Shown here piece by piece: positions 32,703-44,479 of a stretch of DNA of 64,000 bases. Under the pieces are notes generated by a model that did not search any database, had not been told where the DNA came from, and saw only the letters and a program-made list of their open reading frames with translations. Source of the stretch: Siphonodentalium dalli (taxonomy: Eukaryota; Mollusca; Scaphopoda; Gadilida; Siphonodentaliidae); assembly GCA_032622095.1 (NCBI GenBank), contig CP136063.1, positions 143,609,950 to 143,673,949 on the forward strand. Direction: 5' to 3'. The position numbers and the translations under genes are program-made. Position 1 is the stretch's first letter. Every line of letters starts with the position of its first letter.

Positions 32703-33560
32703 CAATTTTTATCAGCAATGACTGTTAGCGACTAAAGCATCTAACACTATGTCAGTATAGTTGGTTATCGTAAAACGTGAGGTGGAAATAGCTTTTATCA
32801 GTCTGTATTATAACTTTTGAACAGTTTTTAATATTACGTTTTTTGTTGTTCTAGATTAGATATGGGAATTCGTGGCTGGAATTTTACAAATTTTTAGGTC
32901 ATCTAAACTCATGTTTGACACATGGGACTTGATATATTCTATAAAGTGATACTCTCTCTATATCGTAGTGGTTGTATAAATTGTGTTGTAATTATAGGTT
33001 GAGTCAGCATATTGACTGGACCACTCCCCGTATTCTTGAAGATCTAAATAAGCAAAATTTAAACGGCTTTTGATCACACAGAAACAAAAAAGAAGAATCA
33101 ATTATCCTACAGAAAACAACTAACTCACATAAGCAATGTCGAAATAAAAAAAACAGCGAAACATTATCAATGGGAGAAATTGGATATGATAACAACTTAA
33201 ATTTAGTCTACTGTGGTGTCACTTACGTAGATAGCACAATTAGAGTGACACGACAAACAAATTAATTAGGGCATGATTCATGAAAATGTACCGAGCTACT
33301 ATCAAGGACAAGTCTTAAGAATTATGTGTGGCCATAACATAGTATGGTATACGTAGTGTTGACGTCCAGATTTGCCACTCGTTGTTCGTACGTCTGACCG
33401 TCTATCCGTCCGGCTGTCTTTACGCATGGTGCGATAACTCAAACATGATTTATCGGATCGGAACCATATTTGGTAGGCCTATGTGAGTTTCTCAGCCAAA
33501 AATACAGATTTTAAAGGAGTTATGCCAATTTTTCGAAGAAAACAAATTATTTTTTAGATT
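32703..33560. other. Intergenic sequence, no feature recognised
   Basis: No gene or repeat recognised between the ORF1 element and the piggyBac-like element. Confidence 0.35.
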
Positions 33561-35107
33561 TAACCCTTTGAACCCGACTGGCCGCAAAAGCGGCCAGCCA
33601 GAAAACGTTCATACACCCGACTGGCCGCTAAAGCGGCCAGCAGCATTCAGTGACATCATAAACGTTTGTAGCATGTGTATACATGTTATCACCATTGGTA
33701 TATCCACTTATATCTATGTAAATGATCCCAAGGAACATCAGCAGTGTCATGGGTGCATTTGTATGAGTTTGTTGCCGACTAGTTGGGGTAGAAAAACACG
33801 CGCATGCGCACAGCGCAGAATTCAACAAACGTACATTATTTGAAGCGATTCGGGTAAAGCTCTACATTGTTGCGCGGTTCGCAGGATTGTAGAAAGACAC
33901 CATTTCGATCACTCTTTTTGGTTTAAATTAGTATTGCATACATAATCAGGGTTCTGTCACATGTGAAGAAGGCGCACGCAGTTTCTTATTTGAGCCGATT
34001 TGTTTCGCGCATGCGCATAGGATAAAATGATAAATGTATGGATTTTTGTGAAATGATACAATCACATCAAGGATCTCCATAGTACATAAATTTGCGTTAT
34101 ACAGCTGCACGTTTTGACATTGCACCAGCTTAGTACTGTGTAAATGGGTTTCATGGTCACAATACCATCTAGTCAGATCTACTTGCGCGTGCACATTACA
34201 AACACGTGGTCAAATCGTGCATTATTGAGCAATTATGTAAAGTTTTGTGGCACCATTTGAACATGACCATCACCTTGCCCTATAGGCGATGTCTAAAACG
34301 GGACGTATTGCCATTGAATACACAGGGAAGTGGTCTCATTCGATCACTTGGGCTATATGCTTAGCAAACATTGATACCGTTAAATACAAACTAATGTAGG
34401 TTTAATCTTCTGATCTGATGTATCTCCAGTTTCACAAAAGGGTATTGACTGCATAGAAAATGTCGTTTCTTAGCACTGAATTATACGACGTTATAAGCTA
34501 TAATTGCATTATACTTTCAGTTCCGGGTAGTTGCTTAGTAACCGTTACCAGGGAGTGATCGTGTGGCAAAGTATACCGTTCTAAAAAAAATACACAGTGG
34601 CCCATGGGAACATACCTGTAAAATTTTAGACCTTGTAGCACCATTTGAACATAACCATGCATCAGCATGTGCATGCCAAGAATGTCTAAATTGGGGCATA
34701 ATACAATTGGATTCACAGGGCAATGGTGTGATTCGATCATTTTGGGGTTTTTGCTTAGCAACCGTTGCTACCCTTAAATACAAGTTAGGATCAGACTTCT
34801 GGCCAGATATATCTCAAATTTCACAATAGGGTGTTGACTGCATCAAAAACGCCATTTCCTTGGGCTGAATTACGACCGTAAAAGCTATAATTGTATTTTA
34901 CTTTCAATATCGGGTAGATGCCTAGCAACCGTTACCAGGGAGTGACCACGTGGCAATGTAACCAGATCGTAAAATAATCAGTGGTCCATGGGGAACATAC
35001 ATCTAAAGTTTCAGAAATGTGACACCACTTGAACATAAACAACAACATACATCTAAACACTGGCCACAATATAAAAAATACCACTGGGAGCCCAGGGTCA
35101 GGGTGTC
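33561..35107 (-). mobile_element. Non-autonomous piggyBac-like element, copy 2
   Basis: Inverted relative of 13048-14604, alignable over almost its whole length. The left end carries TTAACCCTTTGAACCC and two hairpins CTGGCCGCAAAAGCGGCCAG and CTGGCCGCTAAAGCGGCCAG. At the other end the last ~25 bp including the terminal repeat are missing: homology ends after GTCGATCGTTGTT near 35118. So this copy is truncated and immobile. The internal ~375-bp repeats are retained. No transposase. Confidence 0.8.
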
Positions 35108-35119
35108 GATCGTTGTTAT

Positions 35120-37876
35120 TATCTGACATTTGGTAAACAAAAGTTCCACAGAGCATGGATACTATTGTTTGTGCTCTACTTTAGCCTGTTGGTCGTTTTG
35201 GATGCTTGTACTTGCATTGGATCAAATATGGCCTAGTTAGGCGATTTAACCAATTTTACCCACTCAATGTCTTGCAACCCTTTGTATTATTTATAAGTAA
35301 CTACTGTACACACTCATCAGTAAGACCGGGGCCCCCACATGCAAAATCTTAGTGTGCATTGATAGTGCTAATCTGATGTTGTGCTTGATATGAATCATTG
35401 TATATTATTTTATTTTATTGAAAATAAATTGTTTTGTGTTTTATTCTGTAAGATAAATATTGGTAATAAGACACAAATATCGTCTTATATATTGTAATAC
35501 AGAATTTTGTGAAACACTGGAATTAATCTATCTATGTGCATGAATTGTTGTCATCTTCATTCAAAGTTAAGCTGACATCAATGTATACCCTCTAAGTTAT
35601 AAAATGGGGGTGGGCTTATATTCCAGGACCACCCCATGATTTGTGGGAGCAAAAACGTAGCGTGGACTTATCCTAGGGCATGGGCTTACTGGCGGGTGTA
35701 TTCTGTATATTATTCTGATATGTCACATGGCCTTTTGCAACAACACAAATATAACTTACACCATGTTAGTGGTGACAGGCTTTATTTATGTTATATCTTA
35801 AAACCCTTCTCTTTTAATCCATAACTTCCAATTAACTCTTCTCTTTTTACCCATACATTCAAATAATTTGCGTTGTTATGTACATAACGGTATACTCTAT
35901 AATTCCACATAAAAACTCTAGATTTTGATTTCGATCATAGCAATTAACTATCGCCAAGGGATGAGCTAAACATCTGCCGATCGTGATCGGCCTCTCGTTC
36001 TAAATTTAAATTGTCACGGAATAGGTTTTGTATTATAATTATGAAACTGCTTTAAAATTGACATCGCTACCCAGGACAAATTAGTTTCTAATGCAAACAA
36101 TGTGTGTTGTTCGGGCCTACTGAGTTCATTAATAATGCTAACGGTCGTCGCTACCAATGGACAATGACAGGGACCCCATTTCACCTTTATGATGTAATTA
36201 TCAAGGTTTTAAAGCGCATGATATGAAACAATCACGGAGAGTGGTTGCAAATATTTCATAAATCTTTCTTTTTAATTTATGGTCAAAATAAATTGAGTCG
36301 ATCAGTATAAGAAATCAACACCCACTTAATTATGCTGACGCAATTGTTTGCAAAATAAACGTTTAGTTGTGATACACCCAAGTAGCTTTCACCTCAAACG
36401 AGATAAAATATATAACGCTGAAAATATTCACACAAACATATTAAACTACCAAATAATCATATAAACCGTGTTATGTATGTGACTAATCTAGGTTTGGATA
36501 AACAGGGATAACGATATCCGCTAATATGAACGGGATGATTGATTTAGTGACAGTCTTCATTAAATCGATAGATTGAGCAAACAGTGCACCGAATGAAGGT
36601 ATTAAAATAATATAAAGAGCCGTTACAAACCGATGTTCCGTACCGTATTACCCCAACTGGAGAGAACTTGATATTCTGAACATCTCCGTGATATCTTCAA
36701 TTTTGATCTGGAAGCAAATACTTGAGTAAAATAGCGGAAACTCGATCGGACGTATTATACCTCAGGCACCATAGGTACATTAACACGCTTCCAGTTCTTT
36801 CTGTGTATATGTAAAATTCTCAACCGATTAATTGTCACGACTTTTTCATTATGCGATATTAATGTTCAGCAGCTGACAGACTCATTTGTCGTTCTTTTAT
36901 AAGAAATTTAACATTTAGTGTATATATGATACATACATGTAACTTACACGACGATTAGGTGTGGAATCGTTAGACTCGTGTGTAATCCTTCTACTCGTGC
37001 AGAGATAATCACACAAACAACGTTGGCCAGACTTGAGAATATGTAACAGCAATGCTGACTGATTGTTGGCAAGCCTTCTTATTCGCACAGCCGGATCTTT
37101 CAGACATCTCTACAGTAATATTATTTGAATTTTAAATAGATACAAACCAGAAAGACGAGAACTCAGCAGCTTGGGTATACAATACAATATATATGATACA
37201 CAGGCTAACCCATGTGGGCTCGGGATAGAAAAGGTTCTATACCATGTATAGATTAAACGTTCGAGTTCAACCCAGGTTTAAACCAACATTGACGATCCAG
37301 CTACACCGGATCAAAGGGGGCATTTGTGGTCGTTCACTGACTAGCTTATTGACAACTTTATTCAATGAAATGAGCACGTAATCGAACGAAACAGTTACCT
37401 TGCGGACCACAAGCATGCCGATAAATTGGTTAGTGGCATGGCCTCAATTGACACTAGCAAGTGCGCGCTTATAACATATCTCGTTTGAGAATGAATCAAT
37501 TGTCTTCAAACATATTTTATTTGCAATTAAGCATAAACAATGGACTGGAAACAAGTCATAAAAACTTACCAAGTCTCGTGTGTAATCATTTCATGGATAA
37601 GTTTAAAATGTGGCGAAGAAAGAAAAACAAGGTCATTTAACATATGCACATAGACACATTCTGCAATATGTAACTGTGTTGAGCGGGATGTGGCAATACC
37701 GAAATTTATGTTTTTGTTTACGTGGCTAGTTTGCATGCGGTGGATATCTTGAATTACTTTGATCTGTCAGAGTCGAATCGTTTTATCGCGGTTATAACTG
37801 ACGAAATCGATGAACTGTCTTGAAGATAACTTTCATTCTTCTAATCGAGATGTCGGAATTCCGAAAAGTAAATCGT
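35120..37876. other. Long intergenic stretch, no feature recognised
   Basis: AT-rich, with no ORF above 62 codons and no shared repeat noticed. Confidence 0.35.
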
Positions 37877-38855
37877 TTATATGAGTGATATTTCGTCCTT
37901 CTTGATGTCAGTTTTGGGTGTGGTAATGGGGACATGCCAAGAGATTACCTTGCAGGAATGATCACAATGCCAATGGTAACGGGGGCGGTCAGCGATGTAA
38001 TTTTGAAACACATCAAAACGTAGGTCCCTGCGTTTATTACGCAACTTGGGGTGGATACAGTTTAGATTTCTGCGACCTGTATATATATAAGATGGTGGAT
38101 TACAGTAGGGTCTATTAGTCCGCAATAAAACTTGAAATATGCTCAAGTTGGGGCATCTGTTGGGGCATTTCAATAAATCTGATCCTATTTCATTCCATAA
38201 TGTTAAGGGGTTCATGTCGCGTGGAGGAATTGTTTTTATAGTGTTCAGTGTTACATAAATATGAATAATATTTCCCATGTTTTCTCCAGTTATATCCAGT
38301 GATCTAGGTGTTAGAAGGTTATGAGGGTATTATATTTACTATGTTGTACAATGCTTTCAAGTTATGAACCTCTCGTCTGCTTCGCAAGGTTGGCCAGCCC
38401 ATTTCGTTTTGGAGGCTTATATCGGAAATCGATAATCGGAAAACTGTTCGGGTGTCGTCACAATGCAATCGGTCGAGCTTTTCTGTGATGTCGTTTGAAG
38501 CTCAATCCCAGACTACATCGGAATAATCGAATATGGGTAGAATATAGGTTGTTATTAATGTTTTTAAGTGATCTCCGGTTGAACTGATACTTAAAACTCC
38601 GGATATGTGTCAAACTTTAGACTATTATGTTTATGATTGGTCGTTCCAATTTAAGTTGGCTTTGAGTTCCAGACCAAGGTATTTGTGTTCCAACAACTGA
38701 GATTGAATCTTGTTTGAATGTTACGTCAGAAGGCTCGCCATGACTTCCTGTTTGTGCAAAGGACATACCTATTGTTTTGGCGGTTTTGAAATTTACTAGC
38801 CGGTTTCGGACAACTGTGCTATGGTTTAGAGGTGACTGTTCATTACGAGACAAAA
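37877..38855 (-). pseudogene. 3' half of a LINE polyprotein (RT C-terminal region)
   Basis: Minus-strand order: a segment after the RT catalytic loop with RLVNFKTAKTIGMSF (about 38780), then ITEKLDRLHCDDTRTVFRL and GWPTLRSRREVHNLKAL (38316-38480), then LWNEIGSDLLKCPN and GRRNLNCIHPKLRNKRRDLR with DVFQNYIADRP (37877-38278). These match, in order, the usual C-terminal blocks of invertebrate LINE proteins: the region in which the post-RT helices, the aromatic GW..L..RR motif, the WN.LP-like motif and the final zinc-knuckle area lie. The catalytic YADD half and the endonuclease are missing, and at least two frameshifts or stops are present. Confidence 0.7.
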
Positions 38856-38861
38856 TTCAGT

Positions 38862-38935
38862 TTGGAAGTAATCAAGAAAACCGTCGGTCACTTGTATCCA
38901 GAGTGGGAAATAACCAAGCTGACCACTGATGTTAT
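38862..38935 (-). repeat. Short inverted duplicate of 39789-39862
   Basis: The minus strand here (TTTCCCACTCTGGATACAAG, GTGACCGACGG, TTGATTACTTCC) matches the plus strand at 39789-39862 with few changes. The similarity may belong to the 3' part of the Penelope-like element. Confidence 0.7.
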
Positions 38936-39200
38936 ATAGAACCAGCAAAGGGTGACACGCTGACATCCAGGTGTGGAAGTCACTTCCCAATTGCCACGCA
39001 ACGGCAGGGTCAACAAAATATGAGAACTTCCGTAGAAATATGAAGCATATGAATATGTGCATGGGAGAGTTATTAATGGAATGTTTGGATTTGTTCTTAG
39101 TCCAAAAGTCTGATTATTTTGACGCTACAGAGGACACCCTCTTGTAAATTTCGATGTTGTACGCTTATATAGCAACATACCACACACACACTAGGTCAGG

Positions 39201-39780
39201 ATGAAACTAAATTTTGGATGAAAAAATATCCAGAAACGGTCAACAAGAGATTCCTAATGGCCTTTTTCGATTACGAAGTAAAACACATCTTCGAAAACAT
39301 ACATTTCAAATGGGCAAAACCAATTATAAGCAAACAAAAGAAATCGCAATGGGAACGGAAATGATCCCAGCATATAGCACTTTAACATTTGGGCATCTTG
39401 AAGAAAACTTTACGAGTCTTTACAACAGATATTACAAAACGTTCAGTGACACTTTTCAAACCTCGTGGAAACGATACATAGATGACTGTAATACATGTTG
39501 ATAGAATCCATGGGGTGACTTCAATTAACTTGACTCAATTTTGAATGGACTCAATAACCGACTTAAAATACACAATAGAAACTAGCTCAGTAAAACTTCC
39601 ATTTCTTGATATTCTCATTATAAAAGACGATAGTTTCAACAGACATATATCGGAAATCAGCATCGGACACTCAGCATTACCTTCTCTGTAAGAGCAAAAT
39701 TCTGGTTCCATTACTATATTCATTCCAACATGCACATTCAAGTTCACACGAATTTTGTTACCGAGCTGATGCTCATGCCG
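39201..39780 (+). pseudogene. Penelope-like element reverse transcriptase fragment
   Basis: The first frame reads DETKFWMKKYPETVNKRF and FDYEVKHIFENIHF. After a frameshift near 39308 it continues MGKTNYKQTKEIAMGTEM, YSTLTFGHLEENF and WKRYIDDC (39472-39490), then, after a stop, LPFLDILIIKDDSF (39595) and HIYRKSASDTQHYL. The order F-W..YP, G.YxQ..G.AMGT, LEE, RY(I/L)DD and LPFLD is that of Penelope-like RTs. The two Asp of the catalytic YIDD are present. No GIY-YIG endonuclease was seen. Several frameshifts show it is dead. Confidence 0.75.
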
Positions 39781-40517
39781 TTGTTTATAGAAAATAATAC
39801 TGGCGATCTCGTGTATTTCTCACTCTGGATACAAGTGACCGACGGTTGTCTTGATTACTTCAACCTTATTGTTTTATTTACCACTACCATCGGAACCTGA
39901 AGAAATGGCACTTATTGCAGATATTTCAGAAATGACCAGTGGATATAAAAAAAATTGACTGATCGAAAATTTCATATAAGTATAACATCTTGGTATGCAG
40001 CACCTTATAGCGAAAATGCACATGCGTCTGATAGAATTTCACCATTATATATAGGTGGGAAGTGATATTAAGGCCATGCACAGAATAATTAGATTAAGAA
40101 GGAATCGCCACCACAATCACATCAACAGATTAAACGGCATCAGCTGAAATAAAATGACGATTATGTCCCAACGTTTAATGAAACAAGCGCCGTTAGAAAC
40201 CAACGTCGGGCACGTCTCTCTGTCAAATCAATAACAATTTAATGAGGTTCCTCATATAATTTAATTCAATTTACTGTATTCATCATGTGATTTACCATGA
40301 CATTTCTTACATACTCCAAGATGGGTACATACATCCATCAGTTACTCTAATCTAATAAAAAAGGAATATTTGCCGAAACCGGTATATCTATATGGACATA
40401 CATGTAATTGCATAATAAACAATCAACAATGAACGTATATCTTTCTTAATTATAAAACTTTTCAATTCTTCACGTCAGCAGTCATTTACTCATAGGAGAA
40501 TTTCTATTTGCTTTTAA

Positions 40518-40527
<10 letters not shown>
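39781..40527. other. 3' flank of the Penelope-like fragment, no further gene
   Basis: The first ~80 bp are shared (inverted) with 38862-38935. Beyond that nothing is recognised. Confidence 0.35.

Positions 40528-40530
<3 letters not shown>

Positions 40531-40558
<28 letters not shown>
40531..40558. repeat. (AT)n microsatellite
   Basis: Fourteen TA dinucleotides preceded by (CATA)n. Confidence 0.95.
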
Positions 40559-40574
40559 CTGTGATGTCACTTAC

Positions 40575-40960
40575 ATGCCATCATTTGTCGTCGTATTCGT
40601 CGTCATCATCAAAATCACCATCACCCTTATCACCATCGTCGACAGTGTTATTGCAGTCTTTGTCAATCTTCGTGAGCATCCATTGTTATCATTATCCCAT
40701 CGTCACAGTCATCATAGTTATCATCAGCATCGTCGGCGTCGTCAGTCATCACCATTGTCGTCATCGTCATCATTATCCTCGTCAACACCAACACCGTCAT
40801 CATTATCATCATCATACTCGACATCAGCGTCATCATTGACATTATCGTCATCATAAGCATCATCATTATCGTCGTCGTTAACGACGTCAACCTAATCATC
40901 TTCATCTTGTCGTCGTAGTGAGTATCGTCCTGGTAACGTCATTGTCAACATCGTTGTCAT
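40575..40960 (+). repeat. Interrupted (TCA/TCG)n trinucleotide array
   Basis: About 380 bp of TCATCATCG, CGTCATCA and similar triplets. All three plus-strand frames give Ser/His-rich runs, and the minus strand gives Met/Thr-rich runs, so the open frames there are not genes. It directly follows the (AT)n tract. Confidence 0.9.
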
Positions 40961-42674
40961 TTTGTCTCATTTTGTAGATTAGGTACACATACTGACATCA
41001 CAAATGTGAAATGTCGTGCAGCATGCGTAAATATAGTCAACGGTTAATCGAATCATGTTGAGTCAGCTCTTGTATTTTCGTGTATAAAAAATCACTAAAC
41101 TTTTCTGTATTGCTGAGTTTTGGCTACCGAGTAAAATATAATGTCGAGTTCTAGATATTTCTTGCCAAAGTTAGCCGGGATATATTTCATTCTTAGGTGG
41201 TAGTCGTCTTATATGTGGGTCCTGCATTTATTACACGTTCTTGATTTTGCTTTATTTTTACTCTACCTCCCAGACTCACAGCACAGTTTGTGTTCTTATT
41301 TGTAATATTCCTTGGGCTAGGTCACGCTCTAGGGGCGAACACTTGCCGCTTAGTTCCAATATTCATTCTCATTTTACATCTGATACAGACTGGACATCTG
41401 CCAATTTCTCCATTCACCATGAATGAACGCGTGTTGATTTTCATTTTAAAAATATGTTTATAAAATCTGAGGATTTCTTTGTCTATTTCTGGTGTGTTTT
41501 CTATACCACATATTTCATTTCCCTATAGATGAATTGGTTCCATAGTTTTGTCGAAAGTGTTATTAGTAGGTCATTGTAAGGTCCAATTTAGGTTGTTGAT
41601 ATTTCCTAAAAACCCACGCAACCCGATTCCGAGATAATTCATCATCTGCTTATAATATAACATGTTTTAGGTGGATAGAATCGCCTCATTTTGAGTCAAT
41701 AATGTGCTGAAAATGAGGTCGTTTCAGTCACATTATCCACTCATAATTAGGCGATTCTAAGCAGATTATGTGCGGACAATGAACAAATAAGCCAACTCAC
41801 GCCATTTCAGGTGTACGTTATTTAACATGTTTTTTCACTGTGGCCCGCGCCATTAAACGAAATAACGGATACGACGGATATGATTGTATACCTATTTCAC
41901 ATTATAGGTCGATTGTGCGCATTTGCGCGAGGATATGTTGCAGGCAATGACACATATTGGGGATAGAATGTCGGCAAATAAAAACAATTGATGTTTTGAC
42001 TTTCAACAGGTCGCAACACTCACTGACAAAATATGTACGATCCCTATGCTGCGGTGTTTTAAATTCAAAACAATATGAGCATGCATTGCGAAGTTCATTG
42101 CTCAGAAGTTCAGAACAAAAGTAGTGTTTCAACTGTCTTTATTTACACTTAATTGGTTCCATAGTTTTGTCTTTATGTACACTTAGTTTTGTCTTTATGT
42201 ACACTTAATTTGTTCCATAGTCGTGTCATATTTTGGGACCATGAATATAAAGTGTAATAAATTAGCTGGATCCTGACCGTCAGTTGTTCGTCTCCAGAAG
42301 GAAGTCTGTTGTTTGCACTCAGACAACAACACTCGAAAGGCAAGTGAGAGAAAAAGACCTTGAACCAGCTCCAGAATATGTATCATATGAAATGGAAATT
42401 GCAGACGTTTCTGTTCAAAACAATCCAGTTGTTCAAAAACAAATCCTCAAACTCAAGTTAACGTAATCATTGTGACCCATAGAAACAGACTTCAATATAC
42501 GATATTGATAAGTTCCATACAATTATAGAAGAAACGCACATTAGTTTGAAAGACACAAAACAATGAATGCTGGTTGAAGATTACATATTGGTATATATAT
42601 CATTAGATTGATTCGTCAAAGTATCAGTCTCGTAAATATTGTGACTCACTGCAACAGATGTTAATATACGAAAT

Positions 42675-42675
<1 letters not shown>
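40961..42675. other. Intergenic sequence, no gene recognised
   Basis: The string GGTTCCATAGTTTTGTC recurs near 41530 and 42155, and CTTTATGTACACTTA is doubled near 42172-42206. An imperfect inverted repeat around TAGAATCGCCT occurs at 41680-41765. Confidence 0.35.
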
Positions 42676-42727
<52 letters not shown>

Positions 42728-43170
42728 AAATTCATTTCAAACGCATTCCACAATCAATTAGTTCCAATGCGCGTAAAATATAGGAAAATCCAAACAAAAC
42801 ATATAAAACAAAAACTAATGCCTATGATTGTCACCACCCACATACAGCTAGCTAGTTGTACATCTCAAAACATAATTTGAAGAGTTGAGTCTTCACAGCC
42901 GTATGGAAGTCCTTGGCATCGTCCAATCTTCGTATAGCATATGGCAATCAGTTCCACACATCAATACATGTTTTTTTAAAGCACCGTATTTAGCATTGGT
43001 CTTGGCAATGTCCTTCAAGTATAATCCACTGGCAGTGGATCGAGTGAAACGACCAGTACTCACAATAAACATATTTTGTATATGTGTGGCTTGGCCGCTT
43101 TGAGCGACGTGCAATTGTTGGATAGCTCGCTGTTTCAAAACCCGCGCCAAGTTGTGACCCTTGAGCAAGG
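42676..43170 (-). mobile_element. LINE 3' end with (AAT)n tail
   Basis: On the minus strand, TGRFTRSTASGLYL is followed, after a frameshift, by a segment resembling the WN.LP.xIR block and DDAKDFHTAVKTQLFKL, the usual C-terminus of CR1/L2-type proteins. It is followed by a short 3' UTR (TGGAATGCGTTTGAAATGAA) and a long (AAT)n tail at 42676-42725. Such a trinucleotide tail is typical of this LINE group. It may be the 3' part of the LINE at 44480-45490, separated by later insertions. Confidence 0.6.
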
Positions 43171-43214
43171 TCGCTCGTATTGTGTTGGCTTCGCATCACT
43201 CATGCGTTAAACGA

Positions 43215-43405
43215 GTACCAGTCAGCTTGTCATACTGATGAGTATCAGAGCATGTTCTGATCAAACTAGAGCAGCGCCTGCAATGGCTGCAGTCGGTTCA
43301 TTGGTTGGCTTGTACAAATGACTGGGGTAATATTGTACCAAGCGTGTTAGAGCAATCGCTATATAAAACTGGTCATTATTATTATTATTACTACTATTAT
43401 TATAT
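43215..43405 (+). mobile_element. SINE-like or LINE-tail repeat with (ATT)n end
   Basis: Ends GTTAGAGCAATCGCTATATAAAACTGGTCATTATTATT, the CGCTATATAAA plus trinucleotide tail common to SINEs that borrow an L2/CR1-type LINE 3' end. A tRNA-like box B was not convincing, so the 5' part is uncertain. Confidence 0.45.
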
Positions 43406-43561
43406 AAGAAGGCATATTATGATTCAACGACTTATATACAACTGTAGCATAGCCAGAGGCCACCTCCCATTGTATCAATTTAAAATAATACACTAATTGT
43501 TGTTCGTGATAGTTTATTAACTAGCACTCTTGTTCTCATCACCAGCAATATATTTCGCCGG

Positions 43562-44345
43562 TTGATAACTTTTTATCACTTTCCTCACTTCAAATTACAC
43601 TGTATGCATTCATATTCACCTATATTTGTGAGATAACTAACCCATAATTTGCATATTCATCTAATTACTACTCAATTAACTTCTATAATTATCATCTTAT
43701 TCACATTTATCCACACCGTCGTTACATTGTATTCATGTCATTCTGGGATTTTACCACTCTTCGTGTCAAGCTACCTTAGTGATTTCTGACGCTGTTTCTG
43801 TAACGTCTTTACTTGAAGGTAGCTTCCTTCAAGGTTGTTGTGGGTATCACTTGTGGGTATCACTTGTAGGTAGTACTACCCACTTTGGGTCGCGTCGTAT
43901 AAAAGGGCCGACGCTACCTACAGTGGGTACACTCTAGACAGGTCAAGATTAACAGTAATTTTAGTCGAGTAGTACAGTTCGGTCGATGTGAAAAAGTAGT
44001 AACGTCCCGGACTTGTTTACCGACTTTTGATGTACTTTTACTGACTTAATTGATTTATTAAGACCCATAACAGGCACTCATTGTCAAGATTTGTGGGGTT
44101 TTGGAGTGCCACCCCTGTTTTGGCGAATTGCTTAATAGTCATTTGTGGTCAATTAAAGTTGACTCTGCCATATTTTGGCGTTTGTTTAGCTAGTAGAAGG
44201 CTAACTTGGAGACATTTCTAGTCATAGAAACATACACAAGACCCATAGCGGCCTATCTTTATGATAGTTGGTGTATTTCTACTTATGATGTGATCATTCT
44301 TAATAAATAATACCGTTTTGTAACGGATTCGTCTGTCCTAATTTG
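43562..44345 (+). mobile_element. LTR-like segment with TATA box and poly(A) signal
   Basis: The 5' part is shared with 23275-23480. A strong TATAAAAG lies at 43898, and an AATAAA at about 44304 lies some 400 bp downstream, followed by TTGTAACGG. That arrangement (U3, TATA, R, poly(A) signal) resembles a solo LTR. The exact ends, TG..CA boundaries and target duplication were not established, and no gag or pol lies beside it. It could also be another promoter-bearing repeat. Confidence 0.4.
43866..43921 (+). promoter_or_regulatory. TATA box inside nested inverted repeats
   Basis: TATAAAAG at 43898-43905 is bracketed by GCGTCG (43892-43897) and CGACGC (43909-43914), and further out by GTAGGTAG (43866-43873) and CTACCTAC (43914-43921). 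The start site would be expected 25-30 bp downstream (established spacing). Confidence 0.6.
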
Positions 44346-44479
44346 GCTATCCGCGGGCTCAAGTTAAAGAGATCCCCAGAGTTAGGGCTCTCGCGTCGAG
44401 AATACAGCCAAGATACACAGAACATAAAATAATCACAGAATCAAGATAGAGACATACAGATCAAAGATCACAGATTAAT

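Noticed and set aside
36495-36520. Homing-endonuclease-site-like string AACAGGGATAACG
   Set aside because: It is too short and only partly matches the known 18-bp recognition sequence, and no intron or endonuclease ORF is nearby.
40561-40905. Ser/His-rich and Met/Thr-rich open frames
   Set aside because: They are translations of a trinucleotide microsatellite that is open in several frames on both strands.
43220-43330. tRNA gene or tRNA-derived SINE head
   Set aside because: I could not place both A and B boxes and an acceptor stem with correct spacing. Only the LINE-type tail is convincing.
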